Shown: piece by piece, positions 38,205-47,443 of the stretch | Position numbering within the stretch: the first letter of the stretch is position 1 | How the letters are laid out: each line of letters begins with the position of its first letter | NCBI RefSeq assembly: GCF_018138715.1 | Contig: NZ_JAGSHX010000004.1 | Location: forward strand, 1 to 64,000 | Direction of reading: 5' to 3' | Source of the DNA: Streptomyces asiaticus | GTDB lineage: Bacteria > Actinomycetota > Actinomycetes > Streptomycetales > Streptomycetaceae | DNA: 64,000 bases | Notes under the pieces: generated by a model | Databases searched by the model: none | Told to the model about the DNA's origin: nothing | What the model saw: only the letters and a program-made list of their open reading frames with translations | Translations under genes and position numbers: made by a program

Positions 38205-38678
38205 TCAGGTGCGTGGGGTGGGGCTCTGGATGTCGGCGAGGGCGGCCAGGGCTTTGGCGAGGTCGGGTACCAGGTCGGCCGGGATGCGGTCGAGTACGCG
38301 GCGTCGGGCGCTGGCGAGGTGGGCGGGCTGGGCGGCCTGCATGGCGTGGAGTCCGGCATCGGTGAGGACGGCCTCACTTCCGCGCGCGTCCTGGCCGTGG
38401 CGCTGCTTACGGACCAGGCCGTGGCCGGAGAGGGCGTCGACGACGCGGGTGATGCGGGAGGGGGTGAGGCCGGCGGCCGTGGCGAGCGCGGACATCCGCA
38501 GGCATCGTCCGGGCGCTTCGCTGAGCAGCTGGAGGACGGCGAACTCGGTCATGGTCACGCTGGTGCGGGCCATGTCCTCCTCCAGCACGCGGGGCAGGGA
38601 GTGGACCAGACGCCCCAGGCTCTGCCACAGCAGCAGTTCGTCCGGGGTCAGCGAGGCGGGTTCGTTGTCGGCGGGCAT
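38205..38678 (-). CDS. MarR-family transcriptional regulator
   Basis: Intact 157-residue winged-helix regulator. LLLWQSLGRLVHSLPRVLEE is the N-terminal dimer helix; LQLLSEAPGRCLRMSALATA, LTPSRITRVVDALSGHGLVR (recognition helix) and RKQRHGQDARGSEAVLTDAG (wing) follow. ATG 38678 is divergent from the epoxide-hydrolase-like gene with a 70-bp gap holding repeated GCAAGCAA. It probably controls that gene and itself in response to a small aromatic or reactive compound. Confidence 0.85.
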   Translation of the reverse strand: MPADNEPASLTPDELLLWQSLGRLVHSLPRVLEEDMARTSVTMTEFAVLQLLSEAPGRCLRMSALATAAGLTPSRITRVVDALSGHGLVRKQRHGQDARGSEAVLTDAGLHAMQAAQPAHLASARRRVLDRIPADLVPDLAKALAALADIQSPTPRT

Positions 38679-38699
38679 GCCCCCACTCTATTTGACGAG

Positions 38700-38735
38700 G
38701 CAAGCAAGTAATGTGATTGTTGCTGAAGCAAGCAA
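38700..38735. promoter_or_regulatory. Candidate MarR operator repeats
   Basis: GCAAGCAA occurs at 38700-38707 and 38728-38735, 28 bp apart, and the inverted half TTGTTGC lies between them (38717-38723). The sites fill the short divergent gap between the MarR gene and the hydrolase, exactly where a repressor shutting off both promoters would bind. Confidence 0.4.
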
Positions 38736-38748
38736 TAAGGAGGTTCGG

Positions 38749-39618
38749 ATGAACTCCCCCACCCCCCTGACCGAGGGCTTCGCGCACGCCGAGACCGAGG
38801 TCAACGGGGTCCGGCTGCACTACGTCATCGGCGGTCAGGGGCCTGCCGTGGTCCTCGTGCACGGCTGGCCCTTCAGCTGGATCGAGTGGCGCCTGCTGAT
38901 TCCCCTGCTCGTACAGAAGGGATTCACGGTGATCGCGCCGGACCTGCGCGGTTCTGGCGACTCGGGCATCCCGGCCGGGCACTGGACCAAGCGGGAGGAA
39001 GCCGAGGACCTGCACCTACTGCTGCGGCACCTGGGGCATGAGCGGGCCTTCGTCGTCGGCACCGACGTCGGCACGATGACCGTCCACGCCTGGGCGCAGG
39101 CATACCCGCACGAGGTGGAGCGCCTGGTCCTCAGCGAGGCGTACCTGCCCGGGTACGGACTGGAGGACCACATGAACCCCGCCACCGGGGGGTCGTGGCA
39201 CTTCGGCTTCCATGCCCAGAGCGACCTGGCCGCCATGCTCACCGCCGGCAAGGAAGAGCCCTACCTCACGGGCTTCTGGTCGATGATGACCCGCGGCGGC
39301 ATCACCGCCGCCGACCGCGCCGACCTGCTGCGCACCTACACCCGTCCCGACGCGATGCGCGGCGGCTTCGAGCACTACGCCACCCTCGTGCCAGACGGGC
39401 GGGCGGCCCGCGTCGGTGGCCCGCTGACAATGCCGGTCCTCATCCTCAACGGCGAGCACGGCCTGCCCCAGAACGTGCTGCTCGACGGCGCGCGCCAGGC
39501 CGCGGCCGACGTCCGCGCCGACATCGTCCCCGGGGCCGCGCACACCTTCGCCGCCGACAACCCGGCCTGGACAGCCGACCGTCTCGCCCGGTTCTTCACC
39601 ACCACCCCCGCCGCCTGA
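38749..39618 (+). CDS. Alpha/beta hydrolase, epoxide-hydrolase-like
   Basis: Intact 289-residue hydrolase. HGWPFSW is the oxyanion HGxP motif, DLRGSGDSG the next conserved loop, and VVGTDVGTMTVHAWA the nucleophile elbow with Asp rather than Ser, as in epoxide hydrolases and haloalkane dehalogenases; GAAHTFAADNP supplies the His. ATG 38749 follows AAGGAGG. The epimerase starts 35 nt after its stop, so the two probably form an operon under the divergent MarR protein. Confidence 0.83.
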   Translation: MNSPTPLTEGFAHAETEVNGVRLHYVIGGQGPAVVLVHGWPFSWIEWRLLIPLLVQKGFTVIAPDLRGSGDSGIPAGHWTKREEAEDLHLLLRHLGHERAFVVGTDVGTMTVHAWAQAYPHEVERLVLSEAYLPGYGLEDHMNPATGGSWHFGFHAQSDLAAMLTAGKEEPYLTGFWSMMTRGGITAADRADLLRTYTRPDAMRGGFEHYATLVPDGRAARVGGPLTMPVLILNGEHGLPQNVLLDGARQAAADVRADIVPGAAHTFAADNPAWTADRLARFFTTTPAA

Positions 39619-39652
39619 CCCGCGGCACGACACCGCACACGGAGCACGCACC

Positions 39653-40561
39653 ATGCAGATCCTCGTCATAGGCGCCACCGGCTACGCCGGCCGCCGTGTC
39701 TCGACCGCCCTGGCCCGCGCCGGACACACCGTCCTGGGCCTGACCCGCGACACCACCACGCCCGCCGCCCGTGACCTGGCCGTCAACGAGGTCACGCCCG
39801 TCGAAGGCGACTTCTCCCAGCCGGAGACCTGGCGCGGCCACCTGGAGGGCGCCGATGCGGTCGTCCACCTCCTCATGGACATGAGCGACCCCGTCGGCGG
39901 CGACCAGCGCCTGTTCGCCGAACTGCTCGCCGCCCAGGAGCGCGACGGGCGCCGCCGCCACCTGGTGTTCACCACCGGCATCTCCTGCTACGGCCGCACC
40001 GGCCTGCCCCTCATGGACGAGAACACCCCCGGCAACCCCGACAGCCCCATCGGCTTCCGTTTCAACCTGGAGAAGGAACTGGCCGCCTCCGGCCTCGCGC
40101 ACACCGTGGTACGCCCCGGCTTCATGTACGGGGGACCGGCCACCACCTCCATGACCGGCCAGTGGTTCGCCGCCGCCGAAGCGGGAAACCCCATCTTCTA
40201 CGGCGACACCGCCAAGCGCTGGAGCTGGGTCCACGTCGACGACCTCGCCGACGCCTACGTCCGCATCCTCGAGCAGCCCGAAGCCCTCGACGGCGAGGTC
40301 TTCGTCATCGCCGACGACCAACGCCTGACCGCCCTGGACATGCAGTACACCGCCGTGCGCGCCGCCGGATTCACCGGTGAGATCGCCCTGGCCAGTGCCG
40401 AGCAGGGTGGCATGATGCAAATGGCCGCCGACCAGGATGAACTCGTCTCCAGCGCCAAGGCCCACCGCCTGCTCGGCTGGCGCCCCCGCCACGCCTCCTT
40501 CACCGACAACCCCGCCCAGCACTACCGCGCCTGGAAGACCGCCCAGATCACCGCCCGGTAG
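39653..40561 (+). CDS. NAD(P)-dependent epimerase/reductase (extended atypical SDR)
   Basis: Intact 302-residue Rossmann protein. QILVIGATGYAGRRVSTALA has the GxTGxxG nucleotide site, and ADAVVHLLMDMS, HLVFTTGISCYG and TVVRPGFMYGG are typical of epimerase/DUF1731-like SDRs. The usual YxxxK is not obvious (NLEKELAASG), as in several atypical SDRs that work as reductases or only bind cofactor. It ends where a remnant of an inhibitor gene begins on the other strand. Confidence 0.78.
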   Translation: MQILVIGATGYAGRRVSTALARAGHTVLGLTRDTTTPAARDLAVNEVTPVEGDFSQPETWRGHLEGADAVVHLLMDMSDPVGGDQRLFAELLAAQERDGRRRHLVFTTGISCYGRTGLPLMDENTPGNPDSPIGFRFNLEKELAASGLAHTVVRPGFMYGGPATTSMTGQWFAAAEAGNPIFYGDTAKRWSWVHVDDLADAYVRILEQPEALDGEVFVIADDQRLTALDMQYTAVRAAGFTGEIALASAEQGGMMQMAADQDELVSSAKAHRLLGWRPRHASFTDNPAQHYRAWKTAQITAR

Positions 40562-40731
40562 AAACGCCAGTGGCCCCTGCGACAGTTGATCTCGGGGTAG
40601 ATGCACACGTAGCCATCGGGGCAGTCGACCTCTGCCGACCTGGCATCCGCCGGTGCGGCAGCCGGGGCCGCAGCGGGCAGCAGGGGCACGGTCAGCGCAG
40701 CGGCCACCAAGCCGCGGGAGAGATGGTTCAC
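40561..40731 (-). pseudogene. Peptidase-inhibitor I36-like protein, 3 prime truncated
   Basis: From GTG 40731: NHLSRGLVAAALTVPLLPAA is a signal peptide, followed by VDCPDGYVCIYPEINCRRGH and WRFYR. CPDGYVCIY is the I36 motif also seen in the intact gene at 15824. The coding sequence ends at the epimerase stop and continues only as its antisense, so the C-terminal half is lost. Confidence 0.6.
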
Positions 40732-40799
40732 GCCCACATCGAAAAACCAGGGCACCGCTCGTGCTGGCGTAGAGGGACAAAACCACACGATCGCGCCTC

Positions 40800-40957
40800 G
40801 GCTTCGGCTTCCTCGAACCGGCCCAGCATCGCCAGAGCGCACCGCCGGTACTCCGGTGCCGCCCGCTGCACCGCCTGGAGCGCGGCGAAGGCGAGCGCGG
40901 CGCGGCCGCCGCCGCGGCCGGGTCCGCATCCAGCTCGCCCGGCTCCACGAACTCCAT
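40800..40957 (-). pseudogene. Fragment C of the repeated zinc-ribbon/helical family
   Basis: MEFVEPGELDADPAAAAAA then, after a frame change, AFAALQAVQRAAPEYRRCAL and AMLGRFEEAEAEAR closely follow the copy at 14921-15562. Both ends are missing. As at 15 kb, an I36-like gene is its immediate neighbour. The stretch 40958-41129 holds nothing recognisable. Confidence 0.5.
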
Positions 40958-41129
40958 GCTTCTGTGATGAGAACCCTTGAAAACGGCTCTGTCCGCGGTT
41001 TCGTGAAGCCCTGAGGCGTGGCTGGATGTGGGGTCTTCCCTACCTCGCGCCCGGGGGCTTGTAGGAGTGCCTGAGGCCAGCCGTGCATGATCCCCTGTTC
41101 GCACGTGAACCGTGCGAGAGAAGGTGGAT

Positions 41130-41816
41130 ATGAAGTCTCGGATCGGATACGCCGCGTGGGTTGCAGGTGTGGCGCAGTTTTTTGTGGTCCACGTGATCGC
41201 CGAATCAGCTTGGGCCAGACCATACAGTTGGGCGCGGAACAACATCAGCGACCTAGGTAACGCTCGCTGCGCCATGCAGTCGGAACCCGAACCCCGCTAT
41301 ATCTGCTCGCCCGAACACGGCCTGATGAACGCCTCGTTCATCACTTTGGGGACGCTCCTCGCCGTCGGTGTCTTCTTCACTGGCGCTGTGTGGCGCAGAG
41401 GCGCGAGCCCGCTCGTGGCCCGGTGGCTGCTGGCCTGTGCCGGCATGGGATTCGTGATCGCCGGGCTAGCGCCTGCGGACGTCCACGAGAACCAGCATGT
41501 CCTGGGTGCGCTGCTCATCATGGCCATGGGCAACATGGGTCTTGTGCTGGCGGGCGTCGGCCTGGCGGACGATGTGCCGGGTCCGCTGCGCTGGGCGACC
41601 AGCCTGCTAGGGGTAACGGCGCTCATAGCCTTCGGGCTCTTCCTCTCCCACCGCTATCTCGGACTCGGGATGGGCGGCATGGAGCGGGTAGCGGCATTTC
41701 CCCTCTTGGTATGGGCATTGGCAACCGGAGTCCGCGGCCTGTTCCACCAGGCGACTCGCATGCGCATGCAGGATGCGCCGCCGAAAAGACATGGCACGCA
41801 GGCCTCTCACAGCTGA
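41130..41816 (+). CDS. DUF998 membrane protein
   Basis: Intact protein of 228 residues with six hydrophobic segments (AAWVAGVAQFFVVHVIAES, LGTLLAVGVFFTGAVW, LLACAGMGFVIAGLAP, LLIMAMGNMGLVLAGVGLA and two more). YSWARNNISDLGNA after TM1 is the DUF998 signature. ATG 41130 follows GAGAAGG at 41118; an upstream GTG at 41112 is less likely. Located in the membrane; function unknown. Confidence 0.78.
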   Translation: MKSRIGYAAWVAGVAQFFVVHVIAESAWARPYSWARNNISDLGNARCAMQSEPEPRYICSPEHGLMNASFITLGTLLAVGVFFTGAVWRRGASPLVARWLLACAGMGFVIAGLAPADVHENQHVLGALLIMAMGNMGLVLAGVGLADDVPGPLRWATSLLGVTALIAFGLFLSHRYLGLGMGGMERVAAFPLLVWALATGVRGLFHQATRMRMQDAPPKRHGTQASHS

Positions 41817-41856
41817 TGCTGCTTCGTGCGGTCGGCTCGTTCGCGGTCGGGTGGGG

Positions 41857-42368
41857 TCATGGCTGAGTGAGGACTCCGGCCCGAAGGAGCGCGAAGGAGG
41901 CCCGGCCGTACATGGCCCGCTTGAGTGTTTTCACCCGGTTTACGTGTCCTGCAACGACCCCGGAACTCCAGGGCAGGGTCAGGCCAGCGGTGACGGCGTC
42001 GAGGTCCTGGCGGAGGAATCCGGCGAAGCTCTTCATGGGCTTCGGTGCGTCCTGCTCGGCCCGCCGGATCCACGCCAGCAGCAGGTATCCGCGCTGGTGG
42101 CGGACCATGTAGGCGAACGCCCGAGCGAGATCGCAGGCCCTGGTGATGTCCGGGCAGGCGAGGCGGACTTGAAGAAGTCGCTCGTCCTGGCTTTCGGTGA
42201 GCGTCTCGCGGGGCCGCCTGATCCACGAGGTGGTCTTGCGGGGGCTCGGAATGTCGGCCCGGACCGGTCCGGCGGTGCCCGCACGGAGGGCGGCGAGGTA
42301 TTTGCGGACGACCTGGCGGCTGCCGCGGTAGCCGCGAGCCTGGATCTCCAGGAACAGTCGGCCGTGAC
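41857..42368 (-). pseudogene. ISL3-family transposase, C-terminal remnant
   Basis: The tail MVRHQRGYLLLAWIRRAEQD, APKPMKSFAGFLRQDLDAV, TAGLTLPWSSGVVAGHVNRV and KTLKRAMYGRASFALLRAGV matches ISL3 transposases, with the catalytic Glu position occupied by the Ala of VVAGHVN (normally VEGHVN). Upstream, other frames give GRLFLEIQARGYRGSRQVVR and RKTTSWI. Several indels, no N-terminal zinc finger, no clear terminal repeat. Its left edge replaces the 3 prime end of the SGNH esterase gene. Confidence 0.68.
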
Positions 42369-43892
42369 AGTGACATGGTGCGTCCCGGCCGCCGTCGTAG
42401 CGGGCACCTGCGTGTCCTGTGTGAGATCGAGCTGTGCGAAGCGCCCCTGGCTTCGCACGGCGAACGCACGCTGTTGACGTACGCCGTCGAAGGTGACGGT
42501 AAAGCTGCCGCGGACCGTGCCGGGACCTTGGACGGTCACGCGCGAGGTCAAGGGCACGGTGGCCGGGCGGCCGGCGATCGTGACGGCCTGTTCGGGCCCG
42601 ACGCCCACGGACAGCGAGCGCTCCGGCCGCGCGGGCGGCGTCGGCTGCACCGGGGCGGGGCGGCCGAGCGCGCGCAGGTCGATGGCGTCGGCCATCGTCT
42701 GGGTCGTCTGGTAGCCGGCGTCGCCGGGATGCAGGTGGTCCCCGCTGTCGTAGCGTGGCAGCATGCGATGCGGATCGGCCGGGTCGCGGAGGGCGGCGTC
42801 GAAGTCGACCACCGCGTCGAAGACGCCGCTGGACCGGATCCAGCTGTTGACGTTCTCGCGGGCGGCTTCTTTGTCAGCGCCGTACGATCCCCAGCCCCCG
42901 AAGGGCGTGATGGTGCCGCCCAGCACCCGCAGGCCGGCGGCGTGTGCGCGGTCGGCGATCTCCCGCAGGCCCGCGATGATCTGGTTCGGGTCGTGCTGGC
43001 CCTGCAGGATGTCGTTGATCCCTTCCAACACGATCACCGTACGGGCCCCCGCCCGCTGCAGGACGTCGCGGTCCAGCCGGGCCGTCGCACGGGGGCCGGC
43101 ACCGTCGAGCAGGACCCGGTTGCCCGCAATGCCGGCGTTGAGCACGCCGAACCGGCCGGCGGCCCCGTGGCTCGCGCTCAACCGTGCCGCCAGGCGGTCC
43201 GGCCAGCGGCGGTTGGCGTCGGGTGTGGACTGGTCGCCGTCGGTGATGGAGTCGCCCAGGGTGACGACCGCGCCTGCCTTGGAGCCGCCGGGTTCCACGT
43301 CCACCTCGGTGACGTAGTGCCATGACTGCGTCTTCGACGGCAGCCCGCCCGCGGCGAGGTCGCCGGCGTGGTCCGTGCCGTCCGTGGCGTAGAAGGACGT
43401 CGCCATCCCGAGGTTGTGGTACGTCACCGGTCCGGAGGGGTCGGGCGTATAGGTGGTGACGAAGAGGTTGGCGGCATCGGCGAGCGGAAGGTCCACGGGG
43501 TCGCTGTAGAGCTCCGTGCCCGCCGGGATCGTTACGGCGCGCTGCCCGCCGAAGGTCACGTCCCGCAGGGTGCCGGGCGCGATCGCCGCGCTGCCGGGCA
43601 CTCGCTGCAGGCCCACCGTCGTGTGCGCGAACAGCACGGGCTTCGTGCCGAAGGTGTTGGACAGCTTCACCCGCACGCGCTCTCCGCCGATGCTCGTATG
43701 GACCAGGTTGCGGATCGTGTATCCCGCGTAACCGGTGGCGCTCACCCCACCGTTGGCTGCGGCCGACCAGGTCCCGACCCAACTACCGCCGCTTGTGGGG
43801 GCAGTTGCTGCGACCCCGGACGCCGCGGCGGAGGAAACGTGGCAACACGCGGCCACCAGCAACAGCACGACCAGCGTCACGTACCTGCGCAT
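42369..43892 (-). pseudogene. Secreted SGNH/GDSL esterase, C-terminus replaced by ISL3 sequence
   Basis: From ATG 43892: RYVTLVVLLLVAACCHVSSA is a signal peptide, possibly a lipobox (VAACC). A beta-sandwich follows (VGTWSAAANG, YTIRNLVHTSIGGERVRVKL, NTFGTKPV). SGNH motifs: block I VTLGDSITDG, block II NAGIAGN, block III GINDI and block V SGDHLHPG with catalytic Asp and His. A C-terminal beta domain (FTVTFDGVRQQRAFAVRSQG) runs to HHVTVTA, where ISL3 sequence takes over at about 42368. The catalytic part is complete, so the enzyme may still work with a foreign tail. Likely an extracellular lipase or carbohydrate esterase. The interval 43893-44157 holds no recognisable gene. Confidence 0.75.
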
Positions 43893-44157
43893 GAAGTCCT
43901 CGTAGAACCTGTCCCCCACCGCCAGCGCCCGGGTGCGGTAACGGCCGACGTGCGTGCCGTTGCCGACCGCTGCCCGTGCGGCGTCCAGGCAGCTCGCCTG
44001 GTCGATGTCCCCGGCGTCTGCGGCGAACGCTCCGGTGCGGGCTGCCGGGCGCTGCTGGTGTACGCCATGGCAAGGCTCCTCACGCATGTGGCGCGGGATG
44101 CCGGATGGAATCCCGTCGTCATCTGCTAGAGGTGTGCTGCGGACGGTGTGACATTGT

Positions 44158-45186
44158 TCAGGCTCGACGTTGTGCCTCGACGAGGCGATCGCCATACAGG
44201 AGCGTGCCTGCCTGCTTGACGTGTCGCAGCACAGGTGAGACTTCCATGCTCTGGAGGCCGGTCAGGGACCCGATGCGGTCCGTGGTGAACTCGAACAGTT
44301 CGTCAAGGTCGCGGCAGTGCGCGACGGCGTGGATGTTGTAGGTGCCGGACACGGCCGCGGCAAAGGCGATCTCGGGTTCCTGCGCAAGTGTGCGTCCGAC
44401 GCTCTTGACGGCCGACGGATGTACGCGCAGCCACAGGTTCGCCCGCGTGTGATAGCCCAGTGCGGCTGCGGCGATCTCGACGTCGAGGTGCACGACGCGA
44501 CGCTCCAGCAGAGCGTGCAGGCGACGTGATACCCGACCTGGAGTGGAGTTCGCCGCCGCGGCGAGGTCGACGAGACTGGCGCGACCGTCTGCGGCGAGAG
44601 AGCCGAGGATTTCCTCGTCCTCTGCGGTGAGGCGCACGGGATCGCGGGCGACGACCGGGGCTTCAGTGAAAGGCGGACCTTCACTGCCCAGCATGGCTTC
44701 CTGCTCCGGAGACAGGACGCCGTGCAGCGCGGCCCAGTAGTGGCCGCGGCCTCCCATGAACTGACGGAGCATCGCGAAGGCGTTGACGTCGAGTACGGCC
44801 GCGGTACGCGGAAGCCGCTTTCCGAGCAGGTCTTCGCGCTGCTCACGGGTCCGTGACTGAGTCGCGCAGGTGATTTCGCAGCCCGCCGCGCTCAAGGCGA
44901 CCCAGTTGACATCGTCACGCTTGGCGAGTGCGTCGGCGATCGCCGAGACGCTGCCGGGGCGGCAGCGCAGTCGCACCAGCCACCTGCTCTGCCCCAGCGC
45001 GCCTGGATTCACCATGCCTGCGACGCGGATGACGCCGTCGGCGCACAGGCGCCGGTAGCGGCGCTTGACGGAGCCTTCCGTGAGGCCAAGCGCGTTCGCG
45101 ATCGAGGCGAACGAAGCCCGCGGAGCGACCTGGAGAGCACGAATGATTCGCACATCATCGGCCTGCACAACGCCGGATTCACACAT
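44158..45186 (-). CDS. Lrp/AsnC-family regulator, tandem type
   Basis: Intact protein of 342 residues with two HTH-ligand units. The first HTH is DDVRIIRALQVAPRASFASI then ANALGLTEGSVKRRYRRLCA, the second EDEEILGSLAADGRASLVDL then AAAANSTPGRVSRRLHALLE; the RAM-like ligand domains include WLVRLRCRPGSVSAIADAL and IAFAAAVSGTYNIHAVAHCR. ATG 45186 has GGAAGG 7 nt upstream; two more upstream ATGs are possible. It diverges from the SDR gene with about 170 bp between, which suggests it regulates that gene and possibly the amidohydrolase behind it. Confidence 0.82.
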   Translation of the reverse strand: MCESGVVQADDVRIIRALQVAPRASFASIANALGLTEGSVKRRYRRLCADGVIRVAGMVNPGALGQSRWLVRLRCRPGSVSAIADALAKRDDVNWVALSAAGCEITCATQSRTREQREDLLGKRLPRTAAVLDVNAFAMLRQFMGGRGHYWAALHGVLSPEQEAMLGSEGPPFTEAPVVARDPVRLTAEDEEILGSLAADGRASLVDLAAAANSTPGRVSRRLHALLERRVVHLDVEIAAAALGYHTRANLWLRVHPSAVKSVGRTLAQEPEIAFAAAVSGTYNIHAVAHCRDLDELFEFTTDRIGSLTGLQSMEVSPVLRHVKQAGTLLYGDRLVEAQRRA

Positions 45187-45355
45187 TCGCATACCTTCCA
45201 TGAAGAGAATCCTATGAAAGAGGCCCCATGATTCGCTCCGATGACAGCGCGGCGAGCAGACTTGCGAAGCGCTGCCGGACAGCCGCAGCAGTCCGCTGAG
45301 ACGGCATCCCGGTGCACGAAGTGAGCTCGCCGCGTAAGAACGGAGATGACCCTGT

Positions 45356-46072
45356 ATGCCATCGACTGGCGCAGATCGACACACGCCGACAGCACTCATC
45401 GTCGGGGCCTCGCGTGGCCTCGGCCACGCGATGGCGGCCGAACTCCTCGACCGGGGATGGAGTGTCATCGGTACGGTCCGCGACACCACCACCCGAACGC
45501 CTCTGCATGATCTCGCGGACCGGTCCGGCGGGCGCGTGAGTGTCGAGCACCTCGACATCAACGAGCCCGACCACCTGGCGCCCCTGCATGAACGCCTCGC
45601 CCACCGCCAACTCGACCTGCTCTTTGTCAACGCCGGAACCACGAACAACGAGCAGACCCCGATCGGGGCGGTTCCGGCATCGGACTTCGTCCAGGTGATG
45701 ATCACCAACGCCCTCAGTCCCATGCGCGTGATCGAAGCGCTCGAAGACCTCGTATCCCCCACCGGACTGATCGGCGCGATGTCGTCCGGACAGGGCAGCA
45801 TCACGAACAACACGACCGCCGGCCGCGAGGTCTACCGCGGAAGCAAAGCAGCCCTGAACATGTTCATGCGCAGCTTCGCGACCCGGCAGTCCGAGACGCA
45901 GCGCACCTTCGTCCTCCTGGCACCAGGCTGGATTCGCACCGCCCTGGGTGGGCCGGACGCACCGTTCACCGTCGAGGAAAGCGTCCCCCTGCTCGTGGAC
46001 GTCCTGCTGTCCAAGCTGGGCATACCCGGTCTGGCATATCTGGACCGATCAGGTCAGACCGTGCCCTGGTGA
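45356..46072 (+). CDS. Short-chain dehydrogenase/reductase
   Basis: Intact 238-residue classical SDR. ALIVGASRGLGHAMAAELLD holds the GxxxGxG cofactor site; DLLFVNAGTTNN the NAG motif; SSGQGSITNN and EVYRGSKAALNMFMR the catalytic Ser, Tyr and Lys. The C-terminus ends GIPGLAYLDRSGQTVPW. ATG 45356 follows GGAGATGAC. The amidohydrolase starts 130 nt further on the same strand. Substrate unknown. Confidence 0.83.
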   Translation: MPSTGADRHTPTALIVGASRGLGHAMAAELLDRGWSVIGTVRDTTTRTPLHDLADRSGGRVSVEHLDINEPDHLAPLHERLAHRQLDLLFVNAGTTNNEQTPIGAVPASDFVQVMITNALSPMRVIEALEDLVSPTGLIGAMSSGQGSITNNTTAGREVYRGSKAALNMFMRSFATRQSETQRTFVLLAPGWIRTALGGPDAPFTVEESVPLLVDVLLSKLGIPGLAYLDRSGQTVPW

Positions 46073-46201
46073 ACCAACCGATCACCACGCCGGGCGGCCT
46101 GACGAGAACGCCTCAGTCGGCGCTGCACGCCGGGTCCGTCCAGGCGTCACCCGATGCCACCTGATGTGGCCGGCCCCGCAGAACACAGAAACGAAGAGGC
46201 C

Positions 46202-47202
46202 ATGCCGCTCATCGCGATCGAAGAACACTGGATCATGCCGGACGTGACGTCCGCGCTGCGCGCTGCGCCGCTCAACGACGAAAGTCTCGCCTTCAACGGA
46301 TAGGCGACAACCAGCAACGCCTGGAAGACCTGGCGGCCGGCCGTACCGCGGCCATGGACGCTCAAGGCGTCGACCTGTCCGTCCTCGCCCTCACCCCACC
46401 GGGAACCCATCCGCTGTCGCCCGAGAAGGCCCTGAGGCTGAGCCGCGCCGCGAACGATGTGGCCGCCGAAGCCGTCTCCCGCAACCCGACCCGTTTTCGG
46501 TCACTGTCCACCCTGCCCATGTCCTCGCCGAAGGACGTCGCCGGCGAGCTTGAAAGGGCGGCGGGCATTGGGCACGTAGGCACCATGGTCTATGGCCGGG
46601 CAGGAGACCTGTTCCTCGACGATCCCGCCTACGACGGCTTCTTCTCGGCCGCGTCGGAACTCGGCCAGCCGGTGTTCATCCACCCTCAGCTGCCGTCGGA
46701 CGCTGTCCGTGACTCCTCGTATCGGGGCTTCGACGCCATGACGGATCTCGCGCTCGCCACCTTCGGGTGGGGCTGGCACCTGGACGCCGCGACGGCGGCC
46801 CTGCGCCTCATCCTGCGAGGCACATTCGACCGTCACCCGGACCTTCAGATCGTGCTCGGCCACTGGGGAGAGATGCTGCTGTTCTGGCTGGACCGAGCCG
46901 ACAGTCTCTCCCGTATCGCCGGATTACAGCGACCGGTGTCGGGCTACGTCCGGTCGAACTTCCACATCACCGCATCCGGCATGCTCAACCCGGCCCTGCT
47001 GCAGCATGCCCTGTCCGTCACCTCCGCCGACCGGCTGATCTTCTCGACCGACTACCCCTTCCAGCGGCCGGCCAAGGAGGAGATCGATCTCTTCCTGAAC
47101 CACTTCTCCACAGATGCGGAACGTGAACAATTCTCATGGGCCAACGCGGCTTCCCTGTTCGGATTTGACCTCCCATCCTCGGCCCAGGACGAGAACGCCT
47201 GA
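46202..47202 (+). pseudogene. Amidohydrolase-2 family protein (ACMSD-like), one frameshift
   Basis: Starts PLIAIEEHWIMPDVTSALRA, the IEEHW motif of 2,3-dihydroxybenzoate/gamma-resorcylate-type decarboxylases. At 46301 the frame hits TAG after AFNG; one lost base there restores GDNQQRLEDLAAGRTAAMDA, and the frame is then open to 47202. Metal and catalytic segments: VDLSVLALTPPGTHPL, QPVFIHPQLP, LQIVLGHWGEMLLFWLDR and RLIFSTDYPF with the Asp. About 330 residues when corrected. RBS GAAGAGG. It may form a transcription unit with the SDR. Confidence 0.75.
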
Positions 47203-47443
47203 TCGGAGAACTGCGTCCCACGGACTGCGAATATCGCGTACTTGGAATGACGCTCCCCGCCAGTCCCGCCGGACGCCGTTACCCAGTCATGATCGTCAGG
47301 CGGGCGCTACGCAGAGCTCGGTGACGATCGCGAACGAGGTCGTCACCATCGGCACCGCGGGGCGGGTGTGGGACAGCGAGGCTCCGCGCCACCAGTCCGA
47401 GGGCTTCTGGACGCGAAACGTCTCGCCGCCAGCCCACTACTGG

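Noticed and set aside
39596..41275. Long minus-strand frame spanning the epimerase
   Set aside because: Mostly antisense of the epimerase; only its upstream part coincides with real scraps, which are listed separately.
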